Assembly: GCF_032335695.1 (NCBI RefSeq)
Contig: NZ_JACTOJ010000002.1
Location: forward strand, 124,001 to 188,000
DNA length: 64,000 nt
Source: JACTOJ01 sp032335695
GTDB taxonomy: Bacteria > Bacillota > Clostridia > Clostridiales > Clostridiaceae
Direction of reading: 5' to 3'
This document shows, in pieces, positions 18,600 through 27,590 of this stretch (positions within the stretch are counted from its first letter, which is position 1; every line of letters begins with the position of its first letter). Position numbers and translations under genes: made by a program. The notes under the pieces were generated by a model that saw nothing but the letters and a program-made list of their open reading frames with translations, was not told the DNA's origin and ran no database searches.

Positions 18600-19382
18600 T
18601 TATTTGTTTACAGGAAGCCAATTCAGCACACTTTGTATTTTCTTATCCCAGAAGCCCCACTCATGGGTGCCTCCTTCCTCCTCATAAGTATAATCAAATT
18701 TTAAACTTTTCATATGATCTCTAAATTTTATGTTGTTCTCATACAGAAAATCCTCAGTACCACAGCAGCTATATATTTTAGGCTTATTGCCGCTAGATTT
18801 TGATAATTCGGATGCCATGTAAAACAAATCATTCTTACTGTTTTTAACCTTATCAAAATCTCCAAATATATTATGCATTTCCTCGCTATTCATGGATGCA
18901 CTATCCTTTAACCTTTCCAATATGTCAACTGCTCCTGAAAGACTTGCTGCAGCAGCATATTTATCTGGACAATTAAAAGCTGCTTTAAGTGCTCCATATC
19001 CTCCCATAGAAAGACCTGCTATAAAATTATCTTCTCTCTTTTCTGATATTGGAAAAAAGTTCTCAACAATCTGAGGCAATTCTTCCGTAATATATGTAAA
19101 ATACTTATATCCATGCTCCATATCTGTATAGTAGCTTCTACCGCCACAAGGCATTACCACTGCAATGCCAAGGTCTGCTACATACCTTTCAATAGAAGTT
19201 CTTCTGCACCATATAGTATGATCATCTGATAAGCCATGCAAAAGATATAAAACAGGATATTTTTCTTTTTTTATAGATCCCTTCATACCTATTTGTCCTA
19301 TAGTATTCTGAGGAAGTATCACAGAAATTGAAGTTGAAATATCTAATACTTCTGAAAAAAAGTCACAATTAATTAATGCCAT
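18600..19382 (-). CDS. Esterase D/tributyrin-esterase-family hydrolase
   Basis: 260 residues. Alpha/beta-hydrolase of the esterase D (PF00756) group. The nucleophile Ser is in 'AGLSMGGYGALKAA', 'YLLHGLSDDHTIW' forms the oxyanion region and His in 'GGTHEWGFWD' completes the triad with an Asp near 'CGTEDFLYE'. No signal peptide, so intracellular. Likely substrates are short-chain acyl or acetyl esters, for example on imported sugars. Single gene with GGAGGATGG upstream. Confidence 0.88.
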   Translation of the reverse strand: MALINCDFFSEVLDISTSISVILPQNTIGQIGMKGSIKKEKYPVLYLLHGLSDDHTIWCRRTSIERYVADLGIAVVMPCGGRSYYTDMEHGYKYFTYITEELPQIVENFFPISEKREDNFIAGLSMGGYGALKAAFNCPDKYAAAASLSGAVDILERLKDSASMNSEEMHNIFGDFDKVKNSKNDLFYMASELSKSSGNKPKIYSCCGTEDFLYENNIKFRDHMKSLKFDYTYEEEGGTHEWGFWDKKIQSVLNWLPVNK

Positions 19383-19785
19383 TTTACTCCATCCTCCTTA
19401 TATTATACAAAAATTCTTTTACCTACAGTTATTATAATACAATTACTTTTATAAACTAAAGTCATATTTCTACAAATTAACAAATAATTCTTAATGCTGC
19501 TACTTCAAAAAGCAGAAAAACAGCCAAATTTTTAATTCAACTGCTTTTCTGTGTTTTTATTTTTAGGGGTATATTTTCTTGCTATGGTTATATATTATAT
19601 AAGTATTGTGGCAGAATGTTGACATAAATAAAAAATATTTGTTAACAATAGACCATATTTTTAAGTTATAATTGTTATTGTAGCTTATACCATTATTATA
19701 CTAAATCGTATATATTATATATAACATTTTATTACTATATAATAATATTTCATACAATTAATTAAAGTAGGGAGAGATAAAATTT
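19383..19785. other. 403-bp intergenic region with orphan terminator-like hairpin
   Basis: At 19513-19546 an imperfect stem (CAGAAAAACAG with CTGCTTTTCTG) precedes TGTTTTTATTTTT on the + strand, although no + strand gene lies upstream. It may end a small untranslated transcript, or be a relic. A TTGACA at 19619 is a possible -35 for the lipoprotein gene, with a weak -10. Nothing else is visible. Confidence 0.35.
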
Positions 19786-20799
19786 ATGAAAAAAATAATA
19801 TTAGCTATACTAATTTCTACAACAATTTTAGCAGCAGGCTGTTCTAGTAAGCAATCCACAACTAAACCTACTGTAACTAATAATACAACAAGTCAGTCAG
19901 CGGATTCCGGCACCTCCCAAAGTGCTGATAACAGTACCGAAAAAGCTAGTGATTCCAGCAGCTCTACTTCTACAGCTAATGTAACTAGTTCAGCAGATTA
20001 CTCAAAATATAGCGGCAACTGGGTCACAGAGAATAGCTTAAAAAATGATTATAAATACGGTCTTTCTGCCACAATAAAGGTTGATAAAGCAGGCAACCTC
20101 ACTGGCACCCTGAGCGACTCTACTGAGAACGCTACACATATTTCCAATGTTGATATTAAAGGTAAAATTGAAAACAATAAATTTTCATATAACTTTGACG
20201 AAGATGGCTGGGAGCATAGCGGAACCATACAAATGAATTTTAATGATGATAAAATGACCTTGACCATAAAATACAGCGATAAAAGCAGCAAAGATAATTT
20301 ATGGGGAATAGGTGAAGGAACCTTTACTCTTGTAAACAGTAATAAAACTTCTTCTAGCCAAACCTTAACCAGCCTTAAAGATGGAGGGCTAGTGGTGATT
20401 GATAAGCAGTGCTTTTCAGTAAAACTAGAAAATTTTGGTACAGTAAAATTTATATCTGGACTTAAAAGAGAAAATTCTACCCAAGCTGCAGCCTTTTATC
20501 TATTAGATTCAAATAGCAATGTCATATATAAATTCCCTGATTTTTACGGAAATTCAAAGGGTGCCTTTAAAGATATAAGCGCCGTATCCTTTTCAGATGT
20601 AAACAATGATGGGTTAAAAGATGTGATAATAATTACTGATTACACAATCAATGGTTCAACTAAAACTATCAGCAGCATATATTTTCAACACGGCACTTCC
20701 TTTGCTAACAATGAAGCCCTGGACACCAAGCTTAACAATTCCTCCAGCAATAAAGATATAAACTCCGTGATAAAATATGCTAAAAGCAATTTGAATTAA
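19786..20799 (+). CDS. Secreted lipoprotein with Ser/Thr linker
   Basis: 337 residues. Signal peptide with lipobox 'ILAAGC' (Cys19). Residues 25-75 are a disordered Ser/Thr/Asn-rich linker. Residues about 80-185 form a beta-rich domain, and the C-terminal part contains 'FSDVNNDGLKDVIIITD', an FG-GAP/EF-hand-like calcium-binding Asp motif. No enzyme family recognised. Single gene, ending at the bidirectional terminator at 20822. Confidence 0.75.
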   Translation: MKKIILAILISTTILAAGCSSKQSTTKPTVTNNTTSQSADSGTSQSADNSTEKASDSSSSTSTANVTSSADYSKYSGNWVTENSLKNDYKYGLSATIKVDKAGNLTGTLSDSTENATHISNVDIKGKIENNKFSYNFDEDGWEHSGTIQMNFNDDKMTLTIKYSDKSSKDNLWGIGEGTFTLVNSNKTSSSQTLTSLKDGGLVVIDKQCFSVKLENFGTVKFISGLKRENSTQAAAFYLLDSNSNVIYKFPDFYGNSKGAFKDISAVSFSDVNNDGLKDVIIITDYTINGSTKTISSIYFQHGTSFANNEALDTKLNNSSSNKDINSVIKYAKSNLN

Positions 20800-20821
20800 G
20801 TAATATAAGTTTAAATTATAC

Positions 20822-20856
20822 AAAAATGCACGTATTTTTATCATACGTGCATTTTT
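20822..20856. terminator. Bidirectional terminator
   Basis: AAAAATGCACGTAT (20822-20835) pairs perfectly with ATACGTGCATTTTT (20843-20856). It serves the convergent lipoprotein and chemoreceptor genes. Confidence 0.9.
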
Positions 20857-20875
20857 ATTGTGCATTATAACGTCA

Positions 20876-22195
20876 CTAGCTGACTTTAAATTTGTAAATT
20901 TCAGAGCTTAATTCTTCTGCTAATGAATCCAATTCCTTGGAGGACTCTGCAATTAATTCTATTGAAGCTAGTTCTTCTTCAGCTGCAGAGGATATTTGTT
21001 CTGTACTTGCAGCGGACTCTTGAGCTATAGCTGATACTTCCTGAGTCTGTACAAATATCTCCTTTGATTTATCATTTACAGTTTTCATAGCAGCTGCAGT
21101 GTTTTTAAAGCCATCAACTATGCTGTCATAAGAGTTCTTAATCTTTTGAAAGGCTTCCTGATTAATTTTTAATGCTTCTTTTTGCTGCTCTACTATCAAT
21201 GCAGCTTTACTTATATTTGCTACCGATAAGCTTGTCTTTTCTGTAGTATTATTTATAATTTCTGTAATTTTATTTGCTGCATTTGATGATTCTTCTGCCA
21301 AGTTTCTTATTTCATCTGCTACTACTGCAAAACCCTTTCCAGCTTCACCTGCTCTAGCAGCTTCTATAGCTGCATTAAGAGCCAATAAATTAGTTTGATC
21401 TGCTATGGAGGTTATAACATTAATTATATCTGCTACTTGTTCTACATTCTTGCTAAGCTCTTTTATTGAAGAATTAACCTCTTGAGAAATAGTAATATTT
21501 TCATCCATTTTCTTTGACTGCATATCTACAGCGTTTTGTCCTTCTGTTATTGACTCAAGAGAATTTACTGCATTTTCAGCTCCCATTGAGACTTCGTCTG
21601 TTATATTTTCAATAAGCTTAACAACCTCAGCCATAGTTGAATTAATAGCATTTACTGCCTGTGCCTGATTTGTGTTTCCATCTGCTAACTCATTTATTGT
21701 TGCTACTACCTGTGAATTTGTTTTCACATTTTCGTCTGTAACCTTAGTAAGATTAGCTGAATGTGAGGATACCGTAGATGAAATTCCTTGTAATTTCACT
21801 ACCATCTCTCTCAAAATCTTTCTAGTTTCAGCAAGTGCTTTTGCCATATCTCCGGATTCGTCTTTATACTTTAAGGTTACATCAAAAGCTTTATTATCTA
21901 CAAGATCTAATTTAGCAGTTGTCTTTGTTATATCTGTTATCATTTTTAAAGGTGCTGAAATAAATCTACCCAAAATATATGATATTATCACTCCTATAAC
22001 TAAAGAAATCCCAAGTCCAATTAATTCTGTAGTAGGTGGAATAATTCCTCTAAGACCACCGCCACCAGGTGCGTGTGCTCCATCTGAAGTAGATCTTGTG
22101 CTATTCATTATAAGTGACGCAGAGACATTTACAATGGCCACAATCAATGAGTTAATTAGTGAAATGATTATGATTTTACTAGAAATTTTCTTCAT
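20876..22195 (-). CDS. Methyl-accepting chemotaxis protein with minimal sensor loop
   Basis: 439 residues from ATG at 22195 behind AGGAGAGAGG. Two membrane spans (about 5-27 and 55-77) flank a loop of about 25 residues, too short for a ligand domain. A HAMP segment and the signalling domain follow, with the hairpin tip containing 'ADQTNLLALNAAIEAARAGE' and 'GFAVVADEIRNLAEES'. It probably senses a membrane or cytoplasmic state, or depends on a partner protein. No che genes adjoin it. Confidence 0.93.
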   Translation of the reverse strand: MKKISSKIIIISLINSLIVAIVNVSASLIMNSTRSTSDGAHAPGGGGLRGIIPPTTELIGLGISLVIGVIISYILGRFISAPLKMITDITKTTAKLDLVDNKAFDVTLKYKDESGDMAKALAETRKILREMVVKLQGISSTVSSHSANLTKVTDENVKTNSQVVATINELADGNTNQAQAVNAINSTMAEVVKLIENITDEVSMGAENAVNSLESITEGQNAVDMQSKKMDENITISQEVNSSIKELSKNVEQVADIINVITSIADQTNLLALNAAIEAARAGEAGKGFAVVADEIRNLAEESSNAANKITEIINNTTEKTSLSVANISKAALIVEQQKEALKINQEAFQKIKNSYDSIVDGFKNTAAAMKTVNDKSKEIFVQTQEVSAIAQESAASTEQISSAAEEELASIELIAESSKELDSLAEELSSEIYKFKVS

Positions 22196-22422
22196 ATATG
22201 TCCTCTCTCCTTGCATAATACTGATTTTAAAATGCCCTTTGCTTACATACGTTTAATTTTAATCAATTTTTTGATATACCTGTACAAAAAGACAACATAT
22301 ATACATATTTCTACAAATATTATTTTTTTCCTGCATTATAATAATATTTTATTCAATAAAATATCTTTTTTTTATTAAATTTCTATATTTTATTTCGTTT
22401 AATAAATGTATGTTGTGTTATT

Positions 22423-22872
22423 TTATTCTATTACTTTTTCAATAAATTCTATTATCTCTTCAGTAAATTTCAAACCATCTTTTACATCTTCATTTTCTGC
22501 AACTAATGCATCTTACGTTGGATATCTTGTTTCTATGTAATATCCATTTAAAAAAGCACAATCTTTAATAAATTTTCTAAAATCATTATTATAAATAGTT
22601 GCTTTTTTACAAAGCCTAATTAAGCTGTGACCTTCTTGTAGCATACCTGTTTTTAAAATTAAATATCCTTTTAGGTACTTTTCTACTGCTTGTTGAAGAT
22701 GAAACAATACTAAACTATAGTCTGCATCATGTTCATAAAGAATTTTGGCTCCTTTTAAGTCTTTTTTTGCAGTTTCAAACCATTCTTTATATTTTATAGT
22801 ATCAACTTCTGAAATAAAAACACCAATGAAAATAATTGGTATTATTCCAATAGATAATATCAAAGATTTCAA
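22423..22872 (-). pseudogene. HEPN-domain gene interrupted by an in-frame stop
   Basis: Residues from 'YKEWFETAKKDLKGAKILYE' through 'LQQAVEKYLKGYL' to 'YYIETRYP' are a HEPN domain of the kind paired with MNT nucleotidyltransferases. A TAA stop at 22513-22515 cuts it after 119 codons, yet the same frame continues with about 29 more family-like residues ('FTEEIIEFIEKVIE') to a second stop at 22423. The N-terminal 23 residues are hydrophobic and not HEPN-like, and no MNT partner gene is present. I infer a decayed toxin-antitoxin or HEPN-MNT relic. Confidence 0.7.
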
Positions 22873-22880
22873 GCCACTTA

Positions 22881-22928
22881 AACTAGAAAACTAGTTATCG
22901 CGATATCAAGATATCTAGTTTTCTAGTT
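22881..22928. repeat. Compound palindrome
   Basis: AACTAGAAAACTAG (22881-22894) and CTAGTTTTCTAGTT (22915-22928) form a perfect 14-bp inverted repeat; each arm is itself a double copy of AACTAG. The 20-nt spacer has a further GATATC-AA-GATATC and ATCGCGAT. It may be a terminator or a protein site at an old recombination scar. Confidence 0.5.
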
Positions 22929-23185
22929 CATCAATTAAACTGCCAACATTATTTAACATTCTTCTTAAGGCTGGAGAAAATGAACCCTGTCGGGCTCGTT
23001 CTCATATACTTTCCTATACTTGAACTAAAAACGCCTCAAGATTCATCGCTGAATATGACGTATGATGATTATTCATTTTTATTTATAATGCTTTAAAGTG
23101 TATTTCAACTTATTTTTTAAAATTACTCTTTATCCTTAAACTGAAATTTACTGATTCCATATTATGTTTGCATTGTATGATATAA
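22929..23185. other. Non-coding gap with one hairpin
   Basis: No credible gene. At 22974-23003 GAGAA...TTCTC closes an imperfect hairpin with an inner CCC/GGG stem. The rest is AT-rich and looks like degraded sequence between accessory genes. Confidence 0.3.
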
Positions 23186-23698
23186 TCAAGAACCTTCTGG
23201 CTCATTATAAGCATACCAGTCCGATTCTGGCAATCCCAACTCTCGCAATACGCCATTTAGATAGCCAATGTTATACATTATATGTCTTATTTGCCCCACA
23301 ATTACATCCACATAAGTATATTCTGGATTATTGTTATAAATTGAAGTGCTTAATTTTTCATCATTTAAATCATCAAATATGCAAGTAGTTTTTGTTTGAA
23401 TTGCATCAAGATACTCTAGCATTTTATCTTGTGATATAAATAATCCTTCATAGGTGTCAGCATACAAATCAGTAGTATAATCATTATCAAAAACCATTGT
23501 ACGCCATTCGCTGTCATCGTAACTTTCACGCATCCAGAAATCAATAAAATAAACATAATGAAAAACCTGCTGCCAAAAGGGTACCTCATTATATGATTCA
23601 GCCCAGATTTCCTTTGGGCAAACTTTTACAAGGACACGTGCCATGTGAAATGTGGAGTCAAACTGATTTCGCAAAGCCTCTGTAATCAATCTTTTCAT
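23186..23698 (-). CDS. DinB-like four-helix protein
   Basis: 170 residues from ATG at 23698 behind AGGAGG. Four-helix DinB/YfiT-like pattern: an N-terminal helix with a possible metal His in 'FHMARVL', 'WQQVFHYVYFIDFW' in the second helix and 'VGQIRHIMYNIGYLN' in the fourth, the usual three-His metal arrangement. DinB-fold proteins include thiol transferases and stress proteins; the substrate here is unknown. It stands alone in the accessory stretch. Confidence 0.8.
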   Translation of the reverse strand: MKRLITEALRNQFDSTFHMARVLVKVCPKEIWAESYNEVPFWQQVFHYVYFIDFWMRESYDDSEWRTMVFDNDYTTDLYADTYEGLFISQDKMLEYLDAIQTKTTCIFDDLNDEKLSTSIYNNNPEYTYVDVIVGQIRHIMYNIGYLNGVLRELGLPESDWYAYNEPEGS

Positions 23699-24023
23699 GC
23701 TAACCTCCTGCATTATAAAACAATCTAAAGTTCATATGCGCTAAACAAACTACTATTTACCATGTAATAAACAAATAACTTCTATTGGGTTATTTTCTAT
23801 GATTCTAAATTAAATCGCGCACAATTATACCATATATTTTATCATTTAATTTATATATGTAAATCATAGAATTATTGCTAGCTCATTTTAAATCAGTATT
23901 AAATATATATCAAATGTGTTATAATTATTTTTAAATTAATTCATAGTGGTAAAATATTGTTCATTAGGAAATTTATATAATCTAATAGAGCAATAAATAA
24001 TAAATTTATGGAGGAATAATACT
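23699..24023. other. Intergenic region, no gene seen
   Basis: 325 bp between divergent genes. AT-rich; a TATAAT at about 23976 could be the -10 for the gene at 24024, with no clear -35. No repeat or RNA structure stands out. Confidence 0.3.
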
Positions 24024-24614
24024 ATGGGACTTATAGACCTAAAACACTTCGTGTGGACACGACAGCCAAATAGCTTCTCTATAAAGAAAGACCTTGTGGA
24101 GATACAAACCATTCCCAATACAGATCTGTGGCAGCGTACTTACTATGGTTTCCAGAATGACAATGCTCCAGTGTTACAGATGGAAACGGAAGAACGATAT
24201 TTTTCCTTTGTGGTGAAAACTTCTTTTGAAAGCAAACATCGTTTTGACCAGTGCGGTATAGTCCTATACTTGGACAGTGAAAACTGGCTGAAAGCATCCA
24301 TTGAGTACGAAAATGAAAATTATCAGCGTTTGGGTAGCGTTGTAACAAATCATGGATATTCTGATTGGGCGACAACAGACATATCTTCTGAAGTCAAGGA
24401 AATGTGGTACCGCTTGAGCCGCAGAGAAAGCGACTATTGCATTGAATGCAGTACAGATGGTGTTGCGTTCAAGCAAATGCGCATCTGCCACTTGTGGGAT
24501 GGAGCCGGGAAGATTAAATTCGGCATCTATGCTTGCAGCCCAGTGGAATCATCATTCAAGGCCCGTTTTACCAATTTCAGTATCACTGAATGCCAATGGA
24601 AAGCTCACGTCTAG
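24024..24614 (+). CDS. DUF1349 concanavalin-like protein
   Basis: 196 residues behind GGAGG. It matches the DUF1349 beta-sandwich group (often annotated as regulation of enolase 1): 'FSFVVKTSFESKHRFDQCGI', 'DSENWLKASIEYEN' and 'YACSPVESSFKARFTNF'. These proteins are lectin-like and cytosolic, with unclear function. Codon use is visibly less AT-rich than in neighbours, which suggests acquisition. It ends at a terminator at 24641. Confidence 0.85.
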   Translation: MGLIDLKHFVWTRQPNSFSIKKDLVEIQTIPNTDLWQRTYYGFQNDNAPVLQMETEERYFSFVVKTSFESKHRFDQCGIVLYLDSENWLKASIEYENENYQRLGSVVTNHGYSDWATTDISSEVKEMWYRLSRRESDYCIECSTDGVAFKQMRICHLWDGAGKIKFGIYACSPVESSFKARFTNFSITECQWKAHV

Positions 24615-24640
24615 ATTTAGATTCTGCTCTGTCTATTTTC

Positions 24641-24680
24641 AGGGACTGGATCCTGTATTGAACAGGACTCAGTCCTTTTA
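24641..24680 (+). terminator. Terminator
   Basis: AGGGACTGGATCCTGT pairs imperfectly with ACAGGACTCAGTCCTTTT, ending in a short T-tract, just after the DUF1349 gene. Confidence 0.7.
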
Positions 24681-24714
24681 ATCTGATCTTAATACGATTA
24701 TCATTTTCCATGAC

Positions 24715-24897
24715 TTATATATTCTTGTTTAAATCTACAAAGCTAAATTCTTTTTTACACACTTTACACTCACAACCATATTTCCATACAAAGCCTATAG
24801 TTTTGTGTGATGTTTCCATTATTTCAATATCCGCGCTCCCGCAATATGGACATTTCTTTTCGGTTGTTTCCTTAATTTCTTCGTCCACAATATTCAC
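24715..24897 (-). CDS. Small zinc-ribbon protein
   Basis: 60 residues behind AGGAGGTG. 'CPYCGSADIEIMET' and 'CECKVC' provide a CxxC and a CxCxxC group, so one zinc site is expected. No other domain. Probably a small nucleic-acid or protein-binding module; no neighbour suggests a pathway. Confidence 0.65.
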   Translation of the reverse strand: MNIVDEEIKETTEKKCPYCGSADIEIMETSHKTIGFVWKYGCECKVCKKEFSFVDLNKNI

Positions 24898-25136
24898 CTC
24901 CTAATGTTAATTATACATCAGATTTGACTATATATGCCACAATTTCACATACATTTCTGCATTATATGCAGCTCCATCTATTGGCAGTAGTAGCACAAAG
25001 CAATCTTATTCCTATACCACTTAACTTAAAAGTTAAATTGCTTCCAAGTAGTCCCTTGCACGTTTCCATATAATATTTATTTTAAATTTAGGAAATAGGG
25101 AAATCACTATTAAAAGATATTTACTTTGACAATTCA

Positions 25137-25685
25137 TTAAACTTTCTTGCATGGTGAATAGAAATCTAAAATAACTTTTCTACCTTTGTTTTTTTGATTA
25201 TAAAACCTTTCTTCCGAATAATATTCCATTTCAAATAGTCCATTGGAATCATCATATTGATAGCCATGGGCATCTCTTTCTTTTGCTAAACAGTCTGAAG
25301 CGTCTGCAAACAAATCACCACATTCATCATCGCTATCTTCAATCCATGCAACAGCCATATCACAAGCATCTATATCTTTATACTCGTAACCATCAGGTAC
25401 AATAGCGCCTGACTTAAATAGGACACCTGCCATGTATGTATATACAGCATCACCAAAATTATACTCGCCTTGCCAACCCACCGTATCACGATGGTTGCTA
25501 AATGTTCCCTTAAGGCTAAACAGGTAATCATAAGCACCATTATTGACCATAAGTTCTAATAAATCATTAACGGTTGAATCCTCTAATGTTGTTTCGACCT
25601 TAACTTGGACACTTTTACCTATTACCCTTGCCCCTGGGAAATGCTTCACTTCAAAGTTTATTGTTTTTACTCCCACAAAATTCAC
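25137..25685 (-). CDS. Putative GyrI-like effector-binding protein
   Basis: 182 residues behind GGAGGTG. The start 'VKHFPGARVIGKSVQVKV' and the pattern with two acidic patches ending 'EMEYYSEERF' resemble stand-alone GyrI-like small-molecule-binding domains, but the match is only by eye and some of the acidic middle section is unusual. No DNA-binding domain. It is the last gene before the insertion hot spot. Confidence 0.45.
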   Translation of the reverse strand: MNFVGVKTINFEVKHFPGARVIGKSVQVKVETTLEDSTVNDLLELMVNNGAYDYLFSLKGTFSNHRDTVGWQGEYNFGDAVYTYMAGVLFKSGAIVPDGYEYKDIDACDMAVAWIEDSDDECGDLFADASDCLAKERDAHGYQYDDSNGLFEMEYYSEERFYNQKNKGRKVILDFYSPCKKV

Positions 25686-25866
25686 CTCCAGTATCTATTC
25701 TAATATTACTTTGAAACATCTCTGTCTAATTTATCTCACAATACCTTCTAGCTAATGAAAATTATATCATGTTTCAATCGTATAGGTTAATTGCTTTTTT
25801 TATTATATTAATTGTAGAATAAATGATTTATTTGCATAAGTTTTTATGCCCATTTAAAACTAATGT

Positions 25867-25914
25867 GGGAAAAAATAAAAAACAGAAGTTTCACATTTCT
25901 GTAAACCTTCTGTT
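25867..25914 (-). terminator. Terminator at oldest att boundary
   Basis: AACAGAAG (25881-25888) pairs with CTTCTGTT (25907-25914), followed leftwards by a T-rich run. It probably is the original terminator of tRNA-Trp before any insertion. Confidence 0.75.
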
Positions 25915-25924
25915 TCCAACGTTT

Positions 25925-25967
25925 TTGGCAGGGGCAGCAGGGATCGAACCCCCAACCTACAGTTTTG
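25925..25967 (-). other. Diverged tRNA-Trp 3'-end copy (old att relic)
   Basis: 43 nt match the 3' half of tRNA-Trp at 40806 except at 25952 and 25961. The 5' half is missing, so it is no tRNA gene. It marks the left end of an older insertion. Confidence 0.75.
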
Positions 25968-26017
25968 AAAACCTTTTAAAGGTTTAATAATGAACTATCG
26001 AGAAGTTTAGTATCTCG

Positions 26018-27079
26018 TTAGCTGTTACTGTTTTGTATTCTTTGTTCAAGCTGTAATTTAGCTTTTTGAATAGCTTTATGAAGCTTTTCTTCAAGAACTT
26101 CCTTAGGTGGCATTTGAGTTAAGTACTGAGCTACATGTATACCACTATTACCTAGCTCTAAAAGTTCAATAGTCTCACTGGATTTCTCAGCACATAATAT
26201 TATAGCAAGAGGACTTTCTTCTCCCTCCATTCTTTCATACTTATTTAACCATCTTAAATAAAGCTCAACCTGACCCTTATGCTCCGGTTTGAAATCCTCA
26301 AGCTTAAGTTCAATAACTACAAGCCGCTTCATTCTTCTATGATAGAAAAGCAAGTCTATATAATAATCTCTGTTATCCACTGTGATTCTCTTTTGCCTGC
26401 CTAAGAAAGCAAAATCTATACCCATTTCTAATATGAATTTTTCAAGTTCTCCAAGTATTGCATTTTCTAAATCTTTTTCACTATATGTATCTTCAAGTCC
26501 AAGAAAATCTAGCACATAAGGGTCTTTAAAAAATAGGTCCGGAGTCATTTTATTTTCTTCTCTAAGAAGCTTCAAATCATTCATAATAGTGAGTTCAGGC
26601 TTCTTAGAAATAGCAGTTCTCTCATACATCATGGAGCTTATCCTATCCCTTAAGACTCTTACACTCCATCTTTCACTACTACACATGGTTGCATAGAATT
26701 CTCTTTTTAGCTCGTCTTTAATTGATATAATTTCTTTAATATGTGACCATGTTAATTGTTGTGACAGTGTAGCGACAATTTCACTTTTTGGAAAAACTTC
26801 ATAGAACTGAACCATTCTAAAAAGATTACTTCTGCTATATCCTCTGCCATATTGCTCAGATAACTCTTTAGCCAAATCAGCAACTATTTTTTCACCGTAA
26901 CCAGCCCTTTCAACTTTAATTATATCTTCTTTTATAGTCATACCTATATTCCAGTAAAGTAATACTAATTCAGAGTTTACAGAATGATATACTCTTTCTT
27001 TAGTTGTTTCTATAAGGGAAGATACATTATTATAAAGAGAAGCTATCCCATTATCAGAATTTATAATTTCATTAGCCAT
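26018..27079 (-). CDS. DUF1016/YhcG-type PDDEXK nuclease
   Basis: 353 residues. An N-terminal DUF1016_N helical domain ('ELVLLYWNIGMTIKEDI', 'GYSRSNLFRMVQFYEVFP') precedes a C-terminal PD-(D/E)XK nuclease: Asp242 in 'YYIDLLFYHRR', Glu257 and Lys259 in 'LVVIELKLEDF', Gln270. YhcG-type proteins often travel with restriction systems and mobile islands. Here it is the only gene between two tRNA-Trp att copies, so it is the surviving cargo of an older insertion. The gene appears intact, with an AGGTGT-like site before ATG at 27079. Confidence 0.9.
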   Translation of the reverse strand: MANEIINSDNGIASLYNNVSSLIETTKERVYHSVNSELVLLYWNIGMTIKEDIIKVERAGYGEKIVADLAKELSEQYGRGYSRSNLFRMVQFYEVFPKSEIVATLSQQLTWSHIKEIISIKDELKREFYATMCSSERWSVRVLRDRISSMMYERTAISKKPELTIMNDLKLLREENKMTPDLFFKDPYVLDFLGLEDTYSEKDLENAILGELEKFILEMGIDFAFLGRQKRITVDNRDYYIDLLFYHRRMKRLVVIELKLEDFKPEHKGQVELYLRWLNKYERMEGEESPLAIILCAEKSSETIELLELGNSGIHVAQYLTQMPPKEVLEEKLHKAIQKAKLQLEQRIQNSNS

Positions 27080-27252
27080 AATACACCTTCTTTTTTGCTA
27101 TAAAAAATAATAAATATAATATTGAACAGGCTTTAGTAATAGAAACGTTTCTATATATTTTATATTATTATACCATCTTATATTACATATTCAACTAATG
27201 CACTAACAACAATTTTATTTTGTTATTATGATGCTAAAAAATTATGTATAAA

Positions 27253-27288
27253 GTAAAAAAACTAGTAGAACCATCCATTCTACTAGTT
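27253..27288 (-). terminator. Terminator at second att boundary
   Basis: A perfect 11-bp stem, AACTAGTAGAA with TTCTACTAGTT (27260-27288), followed leftwards by a long T run. It sits where the tRNA transcript would have entered the older element. Confidence 0.85.
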
Positions 27289-27294
27289 TTTTAC

Positions 27295-27340
27295 TTGGCA
27301 GGGGCAGCAGGGATCGAACCCGCAACCTACGGTTTTGGAG
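27295..27340. other. attL of the 13.5-kb island
   Basis: 46 nt identical to 40805-40850, the 3' part of tRNA-Trp with its encoded CCA. Beyond 27340 the match ends abruptly, giving the crossover core. Confidence 0.92.
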
Positions 27341-27435
27341 TGCGTTTTTCTGCCTGTTTTTATTTTTATCATGCTGTTCAAAATGGCATTATACCTTAGT
27401 TTCATCATTTAAGGTTAATGTGTCTTGTAGCGAAA

Positions 27436-27476
27436 ATGGGTACTTTTTTTGTTTAGTAGTACCCAAATAGTACCCA
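27436..27476. promoter_or_regulatory. Candidate integrase arm sites, attL side
   Basis: GGGTACT (27438-27444) and two AGTACCC copies (27458-27464, 27469-27475, 11 bp apart). The same heptamers with the same 11-bp step recur near attR, as expected for arm-type sites of a tyrosine recombinase. Confidence 0.55.
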
Positions 27477-27590
27477 ATAAAATTTATTTTTTTATGGTTT
27501 CAGATAATACAATTTTATTTGCAGTTTATTATTTATCTTCTATAGAATACATTGGTATAAATCAAATAAAAGCTTTTTTTCATCCTTCTT

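Noticed and set aside
21672..22256. 194-codon + strand frame
   Set aside because: Antisense shadow of the chemoreceptor gene; hydrophobic strings arise from the complement of its helices.
25925..25967. Third tRNA gene
   Set aside because: Same reason, and it has two mismatches with the intact tRNA-Trp.
27295..27340. Second tRNA-Trp gene
   Set aside because: Only the 3' half is present; after 27340 the sequence does not form D-arm or acceptor 5' strand.
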